In this document: one piece after another, positions 1-12,189 of the stretch
Layout: every line of letters starts with the position of its first letter
Numbering within the stretch: the first letter of the stretch is position 1
Source of the DNA: Siderastrea radians
Lineage: Eukaryota; Cnidaria; Anthozoa; Scleractinia; Rhizangiidae
Reading direction: 5' to 3'
Assembly (NCBI GenBank): GCA_964017195.1
Contig: OZ024895.1
Coordinates: forward strand, 18,441,034 to 18,505,033
DNA: 64,000 bases
The notes under the pieces: model-generated
The model's database searches: none
What the model was told of the DNA's origin: nothing
What the model saw: the letters and a program-made list of their open reading frames with translations, nothing else
Made by a program: the position numbers and the translations under genes

Positions 1-1175
1 CAGTGGCTTTAAACATCATTAAAATGTGGAGAAGAATACTCCAATGCAAAGAAACGTTTACTGTGAATTCATGTGCTTGCTTCAAAGTTAATAATAGGCC
101 ACAGCAATTCCTTACTTTCCTAAACTATCTAGTAAAAAACGACAAAGACGACAACATTTGCTCGCGGCGAAGAAAAACAGCTGACGCACCGGCTTTCTGG
201 CCAAATTTGTGCTGATGACTGATTGTACTCTTATTGAATAATTATTAAAAAACACAGCCTTTCAAAACCGCCAACTTTCTCAGGTTACTGATGTTAAGGG
301 ATTAATAAGGCTCTCTCTTTACTAGAATGGTCCTCAATTTGACTGTTTTAAAATTAATTAATCTTTGAAAATCAAATGACAGGACCAATTCAATTTATTT
401 GCGAAACGGTCATCTTGATCGTCAGTTGTGGATCAAGTGGACGGTCAGACTCTTTCTAAAACATTGTGCAATCTCGACAGCAAATCTAGAGAAAACTGGA
501 GGTATTGAGAATAAATCACTGAATCACTGATCCAGATGGTAGTCAAATATATCTATTAGTTTTCATAAAAAAAGGACAGTACCAGATCAGCGAAAACTTG
601 TTTCCTCGGACGTCCGCATAATTTGCGAACTGATTCAGAATTTTATGTTGTTCTGCAAAAGTGTAGTTTACACGGGTTAAATGAGGAGGCAAAAATTTAC
701 TAAGTTCGATTACTCTTTCCCTAGCAATTAAATATCACTATTCTTCCCTTATACAGAAGATGGAAGCAAATACTGTAAGAAAAGTTAACGTTTAAGTGCT
801 AAACATACTCTTCTAGGTTCGCCTTCTATTATACTCAGCTAAACAAACGGACTGATCATTTTTTAGGCAAATATGTTTTAACTTGGGTACTTTTGTTAAA
901 CTATAGGCTAGTCCGTAGCCAAGTTTTAAGTTTCCCTGTGGTATATAACTGAAATAAACACAATTTTTCGGACGCGGACAATAACAATTTTCCCGCACAA
1001 TTCTTCGATCGCGGAGAGTAAACATGACTCTGAAAACATTATTTAAGTGTGATTTTAACGTTAAGACAAAGAGCCACTTACCTATATCGAAAAAAAGGAT
1101 GACTAAAATTCCATTACCCAAGAAAACAAGCTTAGCTGAAAGCTTAATAGCACAAAAAATACGTTTGTAACCCGT
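1..1175. repeat. Left copy of a 1175-bp near-identical duplication
   Basis: The segment matches 6149-7323 at a constant offset of 6148. I saw one difference (C at 868 against T at 7016). Homology stops after CCCGT at 1175. No coding gene is recognised: short ORFs recur in both copies only because the DNA is identical. The match starts at base 1, so the true left edge may lie outside the window. It is a very recent duplication or an assembly duplicate. Confidence 0.9.
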
Positions 1176-1311
1176 ACTAACATCAGTTTACCAGCGCCAT
1201 TCTTGAAGACTCGGCAAACTCGCGCGCTTTTCACGTCGTGACGTCACGATGGCCAGACACCTCGAACCAGCCGAGCGGCGAGTTCATCACTCCCTCCTGC
1301 ACAAGTTACTT

Positions 1312-1502
1312 TATGTAACTTGAGTTCTTTCACGTAGTTTTAAGGTTTTAATCTGAATGTAATGAAACTACTAAAATGGAAGCCATAGAAAACGTATTAC
1401 GTCACTGTTAAGCTACTTGTTTCTTTCTTGTTCTTAAAAATTAATTAATTTTTTTCTATTTTAGACCTCGGGTAAAAGAACTGCTAGGGCTAGATCGTGT
1501 TT
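1312..1502. repeat. Dispersed repeat, peptide-unit upstream type
   Basis: About 190 bp with a close match at 54704-54893, sharing the ATGTAACTTGAGTTC stretch and the tract ending near TAGATCGTGTTT. Weaker relatives lie at 17.2, 29.9 and 60.3 kb, upstream of the minus-strand peptide gene units. I read it as a relic of the far-upstream part of such a unit. Confidence 0.75.
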
Positions 1503-1822
1503 TGGTGATCGTTTCTGTTCCACTTAGGTGTTAATTTTCGCGCGAATGTGTTATAATCTTTCGCGTGAAATTCATTAATTGCTTGTTTTTAATTTATTCT
1601 ACGATTGTTCATGGCGTTTGAGAGATATATAAACAAGTTTTAACTGCGGTTTGGCAGGAAATCGCTTTTTTAGAAAAGTGTAGTTTTGAAGAAGAAAAAT
1701 TTAGGCTGTTAATCACGCGACGGATTTCCATCGGCAAATTGAAAAAACTAAACTCTACTCATGCACAGCGCCCTTTGCGTTAGCTATACTGAAAAATAAT
1801 TAAAAATTACATCCCGCTTCAC

Positions 1823-1891
1823 TCGATCGGCTAGGCTCGATTTCTGCCGCTCTCTCACAGCGGCTGGTAATCGAGCCTATCGATCGGCCGA
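1823..1891. repeat. Imperfect inverted repeat (hairpin)
   Basis: The arms CGATCGGCTAGGCTCGAT and ATCGAGCCTATCGATCG are near reverse complements around a loop of about 30 bp. It is probably a short foldback or MITE remnant. The rest of 1503-2600 shows nothing I can name. Confidence 0.6.
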
Positions 1892-2629
1892 ACTTGAAAC
1901 GAGGATATCAACGCTGAAATACTACTTGAAATTATCAGCCGCTTGGATTTCTTCCAGAACAGCTAACAATATCCTTTTCCGGTAGGAAATTTATGCTGCG
2001 TTTACATATTCCACTATAACGACGATACAAGCCTTCTGCCATGAAACAGTAAAACATGTAAAAAGACTTATGGTACCGACATAGGATTTAGATCAGTATC
2101 TAGACTACTCGCAGTCTCTTTTCACTCAAGAATAGTCAAGCAATCATCATAATTCGCGCATCATGTTTTCACTCCACAGGCCATTTTCGCGTCCGCTCGC
2201 GTCTCTCGCGTGTCCTTTGTGCTTTATGTCTTCTCGTACACTTTCCAGTTTGAAAATCGCATCGTCATAAGCTCCTCAAATTTTATCCTGGTTCCATCTG
2301 GCGAAATACGGACAGCATACGCTAGCGCAGGACTCCTTGCTAGCGAAGTGCTTTTTGGTTCTTTTGGTACACAGAAAAATAGGCACAAACATCAGAAAAG
2401 AGAAATTTTCAGTCAAAAAAGTGACCATTTAACAGGCGGGCGTCAAATACACAGACTTTTCGCACGAATATAAAATAAAACAATAATTCCAAATCGTTTT
2501 TTCAGCGGCTTATCCTTGAGGTAGGATTGTTTTTGGGAGAGGGGGGTACGGAGAAAAGGACAAAAAATTGGAGGGTAACTCTTCAGAAAAAAGGATTGTC
2601 ATTTATTTTACGATGACTTTGAATGTTGC

Positions 2630-3510
2630 AACCCTAGAAGTGCCTAGGCATACAGTGATACCAGGACTCCAACCTGGGTAACCAGAAAGGATATACAAAA
2701 TTTGTCTAAAATTTTTATTATATTGCATATCCCAGAAGCGCTCAGGCATACAGTGATGCCAGAACTCCAACCTGGCTGAACTAGATAAGATATTACAACT
2801 TTTGTTTAAATTTTTTTGTCCCAAAATGTTTATTATGCTGCATATACCAGAAGCGCTCAGGCATACAATGATGCCAGGACTCCAACCTGGCTGAACCAGA
2901 TAAGATATTACAACGTTTGCCTAAAATTTTGTGTCGCAAAATGTTTGTTATGTTGCATATCCCAGAAGCGCTCAGGCATACAATGATGCCAGGACTCCAA
3001 CCTACAACCCTGGCCATTAGTCGTGGGACTCTTTGCTCAAATCCTATCCCGTTAGCGTCATTTCAAAAATACTCTTCCCTCGCCCCCCTCCCCCCTGTAC
3101 AATGTTGAAGTTTCTGCTTTGAAACTGATGCCTGACCTTCAACACTGTTTGGGGAGGTGGGGAGGGAGGCACAGATAGTCATAACACTTGTGAAAGACTT
3201 CTAATTACTGTAAGGTACATTTTCTTCTCATCTAAGTGTCCCAAGTTCTAATGGCCAGGATTGTAACTGAACCAGATAAGATATTACAACGTTTGCCTAA
3301 AATTTTGTGTCGCAAAATGTTTATTATGTTGCATATTCCAGAAGCGCTCAGGCATACAATGATGCCAGGACTCCAACCTGGCTGGAATAGAAAGATATAC
3401 AACATCTGCCTAAAATTTTGTCTCAAAATGGTTACTATGTTGCATATCACGAAAGCGCTCAGGGATACGGTGAACTCAGGACTCCAGCCTGGGTGCACCA
3501 GAAAAGATAT
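2630..3510. repeat. Minisatellite, about 115-bp unit, interrupted
   Basis: The landmark AGAAGCGCTCAGGCATAC recurs at 2734, 2849, 2964 and 3340 (spacing 115, 115, then across an interruption), with degenerate units at 2637 and 3451. Each unit also carries CCAGGACTCCAACCTG and TATTACAACGTTTGCC. A non-repeat block at about 3013-3250 splits the array. The short ORFs across it are repeat artefacts. Confidence 0.85.
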
Positions 3511-3768
3511 TCAAATACGCGTGAAAACTCAATTATGTTATTTTTGGTGTACAGTATAACAGGGCTTCTTCTTTACTCACTAAACAAAAACGTGCCGCGC
3601 ACGTACACCAGCTGTTCATCACACGCGAGCCACGTTTTCACGTGGCAGGCGATTTTCGAGCTCGTTGCCGGTGTGTTGTTTTCGCTCTATTATCCCTGAA
3701 AGGAGAGACTTCTAGCGAACGGACGGAGCTTTTATCTTATCTAAAGAAAACGACCGAAGGAATAACAA

Positions 3769-4230
3769 GGGGGGCATTGGGTTTTTCGGTTTTGCGATTT
3801 TGGTCACTTTTGAGATCGGTTTTTCAGTTTTTGCGCTCAAAATCACCGGTTTTTCGGTTTTGGTATCAACTGCGGTTTTCGGTTGGTCCCTTTTTGACAT
3901 TTGGGTTTCGGTATTTGTGAACAAAAAAGCGGTTATTCGGTTCTTACGAGCAATTGGCGCATTGTACGAAGCTTTTTGATTTCATTACAAAAGTTTCACC
4001 TTGCTTTGGTTGAACATTGCAAAAATTTCTTTCGGGATAATGCGCAAATTCGCGCTGCAAGCAGTATAACAGGGGCATTGAATGGTCCCTAACGTAATAT
4101 TTTGCTGTTGTGTCAAGAGTTGTGAGATTGAAAATCACGAATTTGCGGTTTTGATCATTACTCTCAGCGTTTTTTCGGTTTTGAGCGATTTTTCTTCCGG
4201 TTTTTCGGTTTCTGATAGGCCCCAACGCCC
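3769..4230. repeat. GT-rich dispersed element, copy 1
   Basis: Begins GGGGGGCATTGGG and ends near TGATAGGCCCCAA, with many TTTTTCGGTTTT motifs. It is homologous to 11052-11575. The two ends are weakly inverted (GGG..ATTGGG against CCCAAT..CCC), so it may be a degenerate foldback element. It abuts the 5' UTR of the GPCR at 4304 and keeps an open frame into it, which makes an upstream start look possible. Confidence 0.7.
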
Positions 4231-4303
4231 CCCTCCAAGCCAAGATAACATTTCCTGCAAAGTTAGAGCGTCTACAAGACTTACCCGAGGCCAACAAGAA
4301 AAC

Positions 4304-5335
4304 ATGAACAACTCCACTATTGACAGTTTGGAGGATCTACCATCGTGCTCGTCCGCTGTTTCTATTGCACTTACATCAGGTATTTCCTTCGTTAGCATTG
4401 CAGCGTTCGTCGGGAACAGTCTCGTAACAATAATTTTCCTGATGAACGCCAACCTAAGGACAAGCACAAACTACTTCATAGTCAACATGGCAATTTCTGA
4501 TCTTCTGTCTTCTTTGACCAATTGGCCACTCTCTGCAACTGAAGGGTTCCTTTTGAAGAAAAAAATGATAGAAGGCTCTCTGGCCACCTTTGTATGTAAA
4601 TTTGGTCATTATTCCAGAGCCATTTCTCAAGCTGTTTCTGTTCAGAGTTTATTGTTGATCGTTGTGGATAGATACATTGCAATTGTACTTCCCTTGCAAT
4701 CTATTTTGGTTACAAGACGATTTAGAGCTGGTCTACTGTCAATCACGTGGATTTTCCTTTCACTAATTGGCTTCCCTTTTGTATGGACTAGTAAAATCAT
4801 TGAAGAAGGTCATCACACATACTGTAGGACTTTTGTTTCATGGACCAAGGTGGAACAATCCATATTCTATGCTGTGGGTTTTTTAATGTTTTACTGTGTG
4901 CCACTCTTTTCAATAATTGTACTCTACTCTCGGATCATGAAGAGTTTAGGACAAACAACACCAGGAGATGAGGAACAAGAAAACATAAGAATACGAAAAC
5001 TACATCAGAACCGGATTGTGATGAAGGTTTTCATATGGATTGTCAGCGCCTTTTTCTTCTGCTGGACTCCGCTTTGCGTGTACATTGTACTCAGGAAAAT
5101 AATTCCGACCTCGCACTTCGCCAAAGATCAGTGCATGGTATTTGTTGGGTTATTTTTCTACGTTTTTCCAACTCTTAGCACAGTAGTTAATCCTATAATT
5201 CTTTTCATTTCTAGCTCAAGGTTTTCTCAGGCACTGAAGGAAACGTTTAGCTGTTTTACATGTAAGCATAACAAGCGTTGCAAATGTGAACGTGTTTCAC
5301 CACAACACGATGATGTGGGGATGCAGATTATGTAG
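4304..5335 (+). CDS. Class A (rhodopsin-like) GPCR, neuropeptide/amine-type, 343 aa
   Basis: Single-exon seven-helix receptor at the plasma membrane; ligand unknown. The short N-terminus has an NST glycosylation site at residue 3. Family marks seen: GN in TM1 (N38), SDLL in TM2 (D66), TM3 cysteine C98, DRY at 122-124, W149 in TM4, extracellular-loop cysteine C174, P200 in TM5, CWTP in TM6 at 253-256, and NPIIL in TM7 at 296-300 (the usual NPxxY tyrosine is leucine). The tail has clustered cysteines ([14 protein letters not shown]) that may be palmitoylated. The start at 4304 is chosen because the paralogue at 9195 starts at the same MNNS and shares the preceding leader (GCAAAGTTAGAGC). The frame is open back to 4082, but that part is repeat DNA. 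It resembles the lineage-expanded cnidarian receptor set. Confidence 0.92.
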   Translation: MNNSTIDSLEDLPSCSSAVSIALTSGISFVSIAAFVGNSLVTIIFLMNANLRTSTNYFIVNMAISDLLSSLTNWPLSATEGFLLKKKMIEGSLATFVCKFGHYSRAISQAVSVQSLLLIVVDRYIAIVLPLQSILVTRRFRAGLLSITWIFLSLIGFPFVWTSKIIEEGHHTYCRTFVSWTKVEQSIFYAVGFLMFYCVPLFSIIVLYSRIMKSLGQTTPGDEEQENIRIRKLHQNRIVMKVFIWIVSAFFFCWTPLCVYIVLRKIIPTSHFAKDQCMVFVGLFFYVFPTLSTVVNPIILFISSSRFSQALKETFSCFTCKHNKRCKCERVSPQHDDVGMQIM

Positions 5336-5893
5336 GAAAACAGAACAAAACCTTGTTTTACTTAGGTAGTTAACAATGAGAGATATGAGCAATGACGTTT
5401 AATGCTTGCGCAAATATGCCATTTACACGTTTGATGATGGACCAAAATATACTTCGTGCCTCCCGGTTCCGCATCAATATCGTGAGTGTGCAATCCTATC
5501 TCATATACACTTGCGGTCACGACGAAATCAAGTTGTTTACCACACAGGAAACTCCATATATTTCCCTAGTTCATCACGTAACGTTAGCCTCCAGTATGTA
5601 CAGGAGGAGCCGGACTGATTTTTGCTATAAAACAGTGTAGTTAAATTAAGTCCAGTTGAGCTAAGTCCTTATTCTGTGCTAACGCGAAACCAAGGCGAAC
5701 CTTTACAAGCAACTGACATGAGTGCTTGGCCACGAATCCCCCCACTTTCCTAAGAGTAACTTCCCAAGGAGAGTTTTGTCTTGCTTAGCTTCAATATAAT
5801 TGTCCTAAGACTGATTAACGGTCATTAATCTGATCATACATGAAGTTTCTTGAAACTATGACTTCAAAATACGTCATTTGTACATAATGGATG
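5336..5893. other. GPCR 3' flank, no further gene seen
   Basis: The first 100 bp resemble the 3' flank of the pseudogene copy at 10239, so the receptor duplication included some 3' sequence. The remainder is AT-rich with no recognised gene or repeat. Confidence 0.5.
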
Positions 5894-6070
5894 GTCGAAA
5901 CGGTTCAGTCAGAGTGAATCTTCGCTGAAACTTTTCAGTGCATATTCTCAATGTAGCCATTTTTATATTACACCACATTTTTAAACTAGATTTCTGTATA
6001 TTTTTAGGTTTTATATCTTTTAACTAGTTCAGGTGTCCCCTAAAAGTAGAGGGATTTTCTCTCGGCTATG
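5894..6070. repeat. 177-bp direct repeat, left copy
   Basis: From GTCGAAACGG to CTCGGCTATG, repeated at 7322-7498 at a constant offset of 1428. Together the two copies bracket a 78-bp spacer and the right copy of the 1175-bp duplication. It lacks TG..CA ends, so it does not look like an LTR. A tandem duplication of a 1428-bp unit explains it better. Confidence 0.85.
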
Positions 6071-6148
6071 GAAAACATAACTTTTATATGTATAAACTCT
6101 TTCCAATTTTAGGAAAGTAAATTTTCGTAACAATTTCATTAAAATGAT

Positions 6149-7323
6149 CAGTGGCTTTAAACATCATTAAAATGTGGAGAAGAATACTCCAATGCAAAGA
6201 AACGTTTACTGTGAATTCATGTGCTTGCTTCAAAGTTAATAATAGGCCACAGCAATTCCTTACTTTCCTAAACTATCTAGTAAAAAACGACAAAGACGAC
6301 AACATTTGCTCGCGGCGAAGAAAAACAGCTGACGCACCGGCTTTCTGGCCAAATTTGTGCTGATGACTGATTGTACTCTTATTGAATAATTATTAAAAAA
6401 CACAGCCTTTCAAAACCGCCAACTTTCTCAGGTTACTGATGTTAAGGGATTAATAAGGCTCTCTCTTTACTAGAATGGTCCTCAATTTGACTGTTTTAAA
6501 ATTAATTAATCTTTGAAAATCAAATGACAGGACCAATTCAATTTATTTGCGAAACGGTCATCTTGATCGTCAGTTGTGGATCAAGTGGACGGTCAGACTC
6601 TTTCTAAAACATTGTGCAATCTCGACAGCAAATCTAGAGAAAACTGGAGGTATTGAGAATAAATCACTGAATCACTGATCCAGATGGTAGTCAAATATAT
6701 CTATTAGTTTTCATAAAAAAAGGACAGTACCAGATCAGCGAAAACTTGTTTCCTCGGACGTCCGCATAATTTGCGAACTGATTCAGAATTTTATGTTGTT
6801 CTGCAAAAGTGTAGTTTACACGGGTTAAATGAGGAGGCAAAAATTTACTAAGTTCGATTACTCTTTCCCTAGCAATTAAATATCACTATTCTTCCCTTAT
6901 ACAGAAGATGGAAGCAAATACTGTAAGAAAAGTTAACGTTTAAGTGCTAAACATACTCTTCTAGGTTCGCCTTCTATTATACTCAGCTAAACAAACGGAC
7001 TGATCATTTTTTAGGTAAATATGTTTTAACTTGGGTACTTTTGTTAAACTATAGGCTAGTCCGTAGCCAAGTTTTAAGTTTCCCTGTGGTATATAACTGA
7101 AATAAACACAATTTTTCGGACGCGGACAATAACAATTTTCCCGCACAATTCTTCGATCGCGGAGAGTAAACATGACTCTGAAAACATTATTTAAGTGTGA
7201 TTTTAACGTTAAGACAAAGAGCCACTTACCTATATCGAAAAAAAGGATGACTAAAATTCCATTACCCAAGAAAACAAGCTTAGCTGAAAGCTTAATAGCA
7301 CAAAAAATACGTTTGTAACCCGT
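6149..7323. repeat. Right copy of the 1175-bp duplication
   Basis: Near-identical to 1-1175. Its right edge CCCGT passes directly into the second copy of the 177-bp repeat, giving a junction that the left copy does not have. Confidence 0.9.
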
Positions 7324-7498
7324 CGAAACGGTTCAGTCAGAGTGAATCTTCGCTGAAACTTTTCAGTGCATATTCTCAATGTAGCCATTTTTATATTACA
7401 CCACATTTTTAAACTAGATTTCTGTATATTTTTAGGTTTTATATCTTTTAACTAGTTCAGGTGTCCCCTAAAAGTAGAGGGATTTTCTCTCGGCTATG
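7322..7498. repeat. 177-bp direct repeat, right copy
   Basis: Same sequence as 5894-6070. The two diverge immediately afterwards (GAAAACATA at the left copy, TACATTTGA here), which marks a clean breakpoint. Confidence 0.85.
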
Positions 7499-8012
7499 TA
7501 CATTTGAACATTTGACACTTGAATAATTTTTTTTTTCAAAACTGTGGTTTATTAACCATGCAGATGGAAAATGAGAGTATAGAATAACCAACTGAAAATG
7601 CGTGCACCGTGCACCGTGCTGAATCAGAAATATAAGCGGAATAAGTATTTTACATTCTTCTCTCTATTAGTTTCTCATTTTAACTACGTTTTAAGATCTT
7701 ATCAGGGCATAAAAATGATCAAGTTACAATTTTGGGAAGCATGAATCGATAATATTGCCTTTTCTAGAACAGCGGAGAAGGTCGCCTAGCTCTGCTTTTT
7801 TGGGTTGTGGATCTCTTTAGTGCTGACTTGTTTCACTCCTGTCGGAAACTGAAGTGAAATCTCTTCCCGCTCTAAAGTTTACCATTGCAGTTCAAGACAA
7901 AATGTAACTATTCTAGTTAAAATAGAATACACCTTAATATTCCTGAAAGACAACACCATTGTTCATTTGTTCAAATGCCAAAAAGGCCTTTGTTTATTTT
8001 TTTTCCTCTTCT

Positions 8013-8259
8013 GGGGCCCGTTTCTCGAAACTCACGATAACTTTCCAGGTCCGGTAAGTATGTTTTGGAACTCATTTGTTTTTCAGCTAATGGTAATTAT
8101 TGGCGCAAAGTTAGCGATATAATGCTTCATCAAATTATAAAGATTAAATTTAGCTTTCAAAATCAATAAAAATTGTATAGTTACTCGAGAACATTGGCAC
8201 CTAAAATAGTTTTCGGGCCCGGAAAGCTATCAAGAGTTTCGCGAAACTAAATGGGCCCC
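8013..8259. mobile_element. MITE with GGGGCCC terminal inverted repeats
   Basis: The left end GGGGCCCGTTTCTCGAAACT and the right end reverse-complement to each other over about 40 bp with small gaps; the inner arm carries AACTTTCCAGGTCCGG against CCGGGCCCGGAAAGCT. No coding capacity. Unit about 247 bp; target duplication unclear (possibly CT). Confidence 0.75.
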
Positions 8260-8583
8260 TGATTCAGAATGTACTTACAGCGTTTTCAGAACATTCAGTT
8301 GGTGAAAAACAGCGAAGGATCATATTTTCAGCCAGTGCTGTGACTTGACAGCTGCTCGATTTCCTTGACTGAGAAAAACGTCTAAACGAATCCACACTTA
8401 CCCGTTTTCTCGAAGCCGACGTCAAAGAATTTCTGTTCCGTTTACGATAGGAGCGAGACAAAAATCGTTATCGTTCACTTCACGTCCTTAACTGGGAATC
8501 ACACTTACATGTACATGCATTGCGTCAGGCAATGAATCCATCCTGTCGGCAAATTTGATTGGCAGGTAATGACGATGAAGCAC

Positions 8584-9102
8584 TTAAAGTGCTACTATGA
8601 TCAAAAAATCACTTTTATTTTTTCTTCGGATTTCGAAACTATGTTTATTAAACACTCCCCAAGCGAAATTATAAGCCTTAATTTTGAGAAGAAGACCGTT
8701 AATTTAAACTGCAATTTTCCGTTTTAATGGTCCGCCATTATTACACCAGAAAGGATACAATGACGTCATACACTCAAGAGATGTAGAATGCAGTGTGTGT
8801 GAAAGTGCCTTATTTAGTATGCAGCACGGGAATTTTGAGCTTTCACACTCTCAAACTCGTGTTTTGCGTAATTTGTAAGCCGCGTTCACACACTACATTT
8901 TACAGCTCTTGAGTGTATGACGTCATTGTATCCTTTCTGGTGTAATAATGGCGGACCATTAAACCGGAAAATTGCAGTTTAAATTAACGGTCTTCTTCTC
9001 AAAATTAAGGCTTATAATTTCGCTAGGGGAGTGTTTAACAAACCTAGTTTCGAAATCCGAAGAAAAAATAAAAGTGATTTTTTGATCATAGTAGCACTTT
9101 AA
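8584..9102. mobile_element. Near-complete palindromic MITE with TTAA flanks
   Basis: About 519 bp that folds on itself: the left arm starts TTAAAGTGCTACTATGATC and the right arm ends GATCATAGTAGCACTTTAA, with inverted homology to a centre near 8845. TTAA at both ends fits a TTAA-specific (piggyBac-like) insertion. It lies about 90 bp upstream of the GPCR pseudogene. Confidence 0.9.
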
Positions 9103-9194
9103 AAATTAAACACCACATTATAAGTATACACGACCGTAAGGCGAAGGAATTGTTTTCCGCAAAGTTAGAGCACCATAAAGTCTAGCAAAGAAAC

Positions 9195-10238
9195 ATGAAC
9201 AACTCCAGTACTGATACTTTGGAGGATGCCACGTGTTCATTCGCTGTTTCTACGGCGCTTACATCAGCTATTTCCCTCTTAAGCATTGGGTCTTTCGTCG
9301 GTAACTGTCTGGTAACAATAACTTTCCTAATGAACGCCAGCCTCAGAACAAGTACAAACTACTTCATAATCAACATAGCAGTTTCTGATATACTGTCGTC
9401 TTCTGCCAATTGGCCAGTTTACGCCACTGAAGGAGAAGGAATTATTATACGAAAACCTATGATCGAAGCCGGTTCCGTGGCTACCAAAGTATGCAAACTG
9501 GGACATTACTTCAGAGCTGTTTCTCTGGCTGTCCCAGTTCTAAGTCTATTGCTGGTCGTTGTGGACAGATACATTCAATAGTACTTCCCTTTAAAGCCAT
9601 CTACGTCAGGCCACGACTCAGAGCTGCTCTATTGATGTTCGCTTGGACCTTGTCACTACTGATTTTCATCTCCTATGCATCGTCAAGTGAAATCATCCAA
9701 GAAGGTCATCAAACGTTTTGTAGGACTTTTGCATCCTGGAACAAAATAGAAAAATCTGTTGTCTTTACTGTGGGTTTTTTTATATTTTACTGTGTGCCAC
9801 TCTTTTCAATAATTGTACTCTACTCTCGAATCATGAAAAGTTTAAGACAACTGAACCACGCCAGGAGGAGAGAAACAAGAAAACGTAAGAATAGGAAAAC
9901 TACATCAGAACCGGATTGTGATGAAGGTTTTTATATGGATTGTCAGCGCTAGCGCCTTTTTCATCTGCCGGACTCCACTCTGCGTGTACATTGTACTTAG
10001 AAAAATCGTTCCGACCTCGCACTTCGCCAAAGATCCATGCATGTTATTTGTTGGTTTGTTTTTCTACGTTGTCCCAACTCTAGGCACAGTAGTTAATCCT
10101 TTAATTCTTTTCGCCTCTAGCTCAAGATTCCGTAAGACACTGAAGGACATGTTTAGTTGTTTTTCATGTAGGCCTTCCCAATGTTGCAAAAGTGAACGTG
10201 TTTCACCACAACACGTTGTTGATGTGCAGGTTGTATGA
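9195..10238 (+). pseudogene. Class A GPCR pseudogene, paralogue of 4304-5335
   Basis: Aligns along the whole intact receptor, from MNNSSTD to the C-terminal SPQH motif. One base is missing just after the DRYI codons (between 9574 and 9575), which puts a stop at 9579-9581. In the third intracellular loop (about 9850-9885) a net insertion of 4 bases restores the original frame, so TM6, TM7 and the tail read through again. TM6 has an extra two codons (a GCGCTA/GCGC slip near 9950), and its CWTP signature reads CRTP (CGG at 9969-9971). The first three helices and the TM7 NP motif are preserved. Frame loss between DRY and TM6 makes a functional receptor unlikely unless the assembly is wrong. Confidence 0.9.
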
Positions 10239-11051
10239 CACTGATGTAGGAAAACGGAACAAAATGTCACTTATAACGGTTAACTTTCCAGTTAAGAATC
10301 GTAAATATGACCATTGATGTTTTATGACTGTGCAATATACTATTTACGCCTTCAATGTAGGACAAAAACATTGTTCGTGCCTTCCGCTTCAGTAAACTGA
10401 AGATTTACGAAAACCGATTCCTTCTTCTGCTTTTTCCGTGTATAACTCTGCTATCTTAATTAAACGCCTAATTCCTCAAACGCCCAATTCCTCGTGAATT
10501 GCATATGTAACCTTATACATTTGTGGTAATGTCGTAATTAAGTTGTTTTAACCACATGTTTCTCTGACATGTTTCCCTTCATATGTTTCTTTTTGTCGTT
10601 GCTTTATCTACCTTTGAATATGCACAGGGAATAAACATTTGATATTTTATCGGGCATTAAAAATATTCAACTCCCATTCAATGAAAAATATAGTCAACAA
10701 TCAATGAAATTTATAGATAGTAGACCCACATAAAGATCTACTTCAGAACCTTACTCTCACTTTTCTCTTTTTGTTTAAATACGAATGCGTAGTAACGATC
10801 AGTCTTTCCAGAAAAATATTCAATTTATTTTATTTTCTTATAGATATGTATATATTAGTTTTTATATATTTATATTATCTATTTTAAGCGCTCTAGTCAT
10901 TTGCTTAAGTGGAATTTAGTCTTTACTAATGTATTACGTCACCGCCTGCGCCATGCTGATTCGATTCCCTTCTTTAACAAGCTTCCGTTGGCAAATTTGA
11001 TTGGCAGGTAATAAGCACTTTACACGCCACATTTATAGACAGACCGTTAAA
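10239..11051. other. AT-rich flank, no gene seen
   Basis: Contains the receptor 3' flank and AT-rich sequence. At about 10988 the 22-bp stretch GGCAAATTTGATTGGCAGGT, also present at about 8548, suggests that a short upstream segment was copied along with a repeat. No recognisable gene. Confidence 0.4.
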
Positions 11052-11575
11052 GGAGGGGGCATTGGGCTTTTCGGTTTTGCGATTTTGGTCACTTTTGAGA
11101 TCGGTTTTTCGGTTTTTGTACCCAAAAAAACCCGGGTTTTCGGTTTTGGTATCCACTGCGATTTTCAGTTTTTCCCTTTTTGAAATTTGGGTTTAGGTTT
11201 TCGTGCACAAAAAAAGCGGTTATTCGGTTCTTGCGAGCAATTGGCGCATTGTACGAAGCTTTTTGATTTCATTGCAAAAGGTTCTCCTTCATATGAGGCG
11301 GAGACAATCGAAGAAGCGATTGCTTTGGTTGAACATTGCAAAAATTTCTTTCGGGATAATGCGCAAATTCGCGCTGCAAGCAGTATAACAGGGGCATTGA
11401 ATGGTCCCTAACGTAATATTTTGCTGTTGTATCAAGGATTGTGGGATTGAAAATCACGAATTTGCGGTTTTGATCATTACTCTGGCGTTTTTTCGGTTTT
11501 GAGCGATTTTTCTTCCGGTTTTTCGGTTTTGGTGAAAATTTTGGCCGGTTTTTCGGTTTCTGATAGGCCCCAATC
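11052..11575. repeat. GT-rich dispersed element, copy 2
   Basis: Homologous to 3769-4230 with the same order of motifs and the same ends, plus about 60 bp missing from copy 1 (around 11278-11325). The shared tract TAACAGGGGCATTGAATGGT is present in both. Noncoding here, which argues against translation through copy 1. Confidence 0.7.
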
Positions 11576-12189
11576 CTCCCTCAATAACTTTACCTCGGTG
11601 TGCAGTTATTTCGCTAGACTACCAGCTACATGTTAGGGTCGTTTCGCTGCATACCTGAAGACGTTTTGCTGTAGTGATCTTTAGTCTGTACCGCATTGTT
11701 TGTAAGTAATCTTCGCCGTCATCATGTTTGCTTGCTTTAGATTTGCAACGCAGAATGAGAAAAAACGACACCGAATAAGAAACAACTCTTCTCTGTTAAC
11801 TCTCCGATCAGAAATACCAGAAAGCCCACCAGGTCTGCGAGCTGATACTTGTGGCCACTTGGTTCAAAAAACTTGCCAGTGAACGGGCTACACTGAAACG
11901 CCACATTTCACAGATCTAATTTAGCAGCTGGATGAAGCGCTTGTAGAAATTCCAACCCGCCAATTATCGAAAGCAGCCATTTGCAGAAGGAAAGGAGTAA
12001 AGGATTGAGTTGTCGAATTTTCCCGCCCTGGTCAAAATAATTATGAAATCTAACCTCTTTAGAATTGTCAAAAGAGCCCCACTGAAACGCTGTGGGAGTG
12101 AAACCGCAAGCCGAATACCATGACGTCACTCCATAGCAACCAGACCTTGCGAATTTTTAAACTTCCGGTTCTCTCTGGCTCGTGATGTT

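Noticed and set aside
813..1121. 102-codon minus-strand ORF repeated at 6961-7269
   Set aside because: The two copies are identical DNA, so matching ORFs carry no evidence of selection, and no homology is recognised.
4082..4303. 74-residue N-terminal extension of the GPCR
   Set aside because: The region is the GT-rich dispersed repeat, also present in noncoding DNA at 11.4 kb. The paralogue starts at the MNNS methionine.
5894..7498. Solo retrotransposon with 177-bp LTRs
   Set aside because: Repeat ends lack TG..CA, there is no primer-binding site or polypurine tract, and a 1428-bp tandem duplication fits better.
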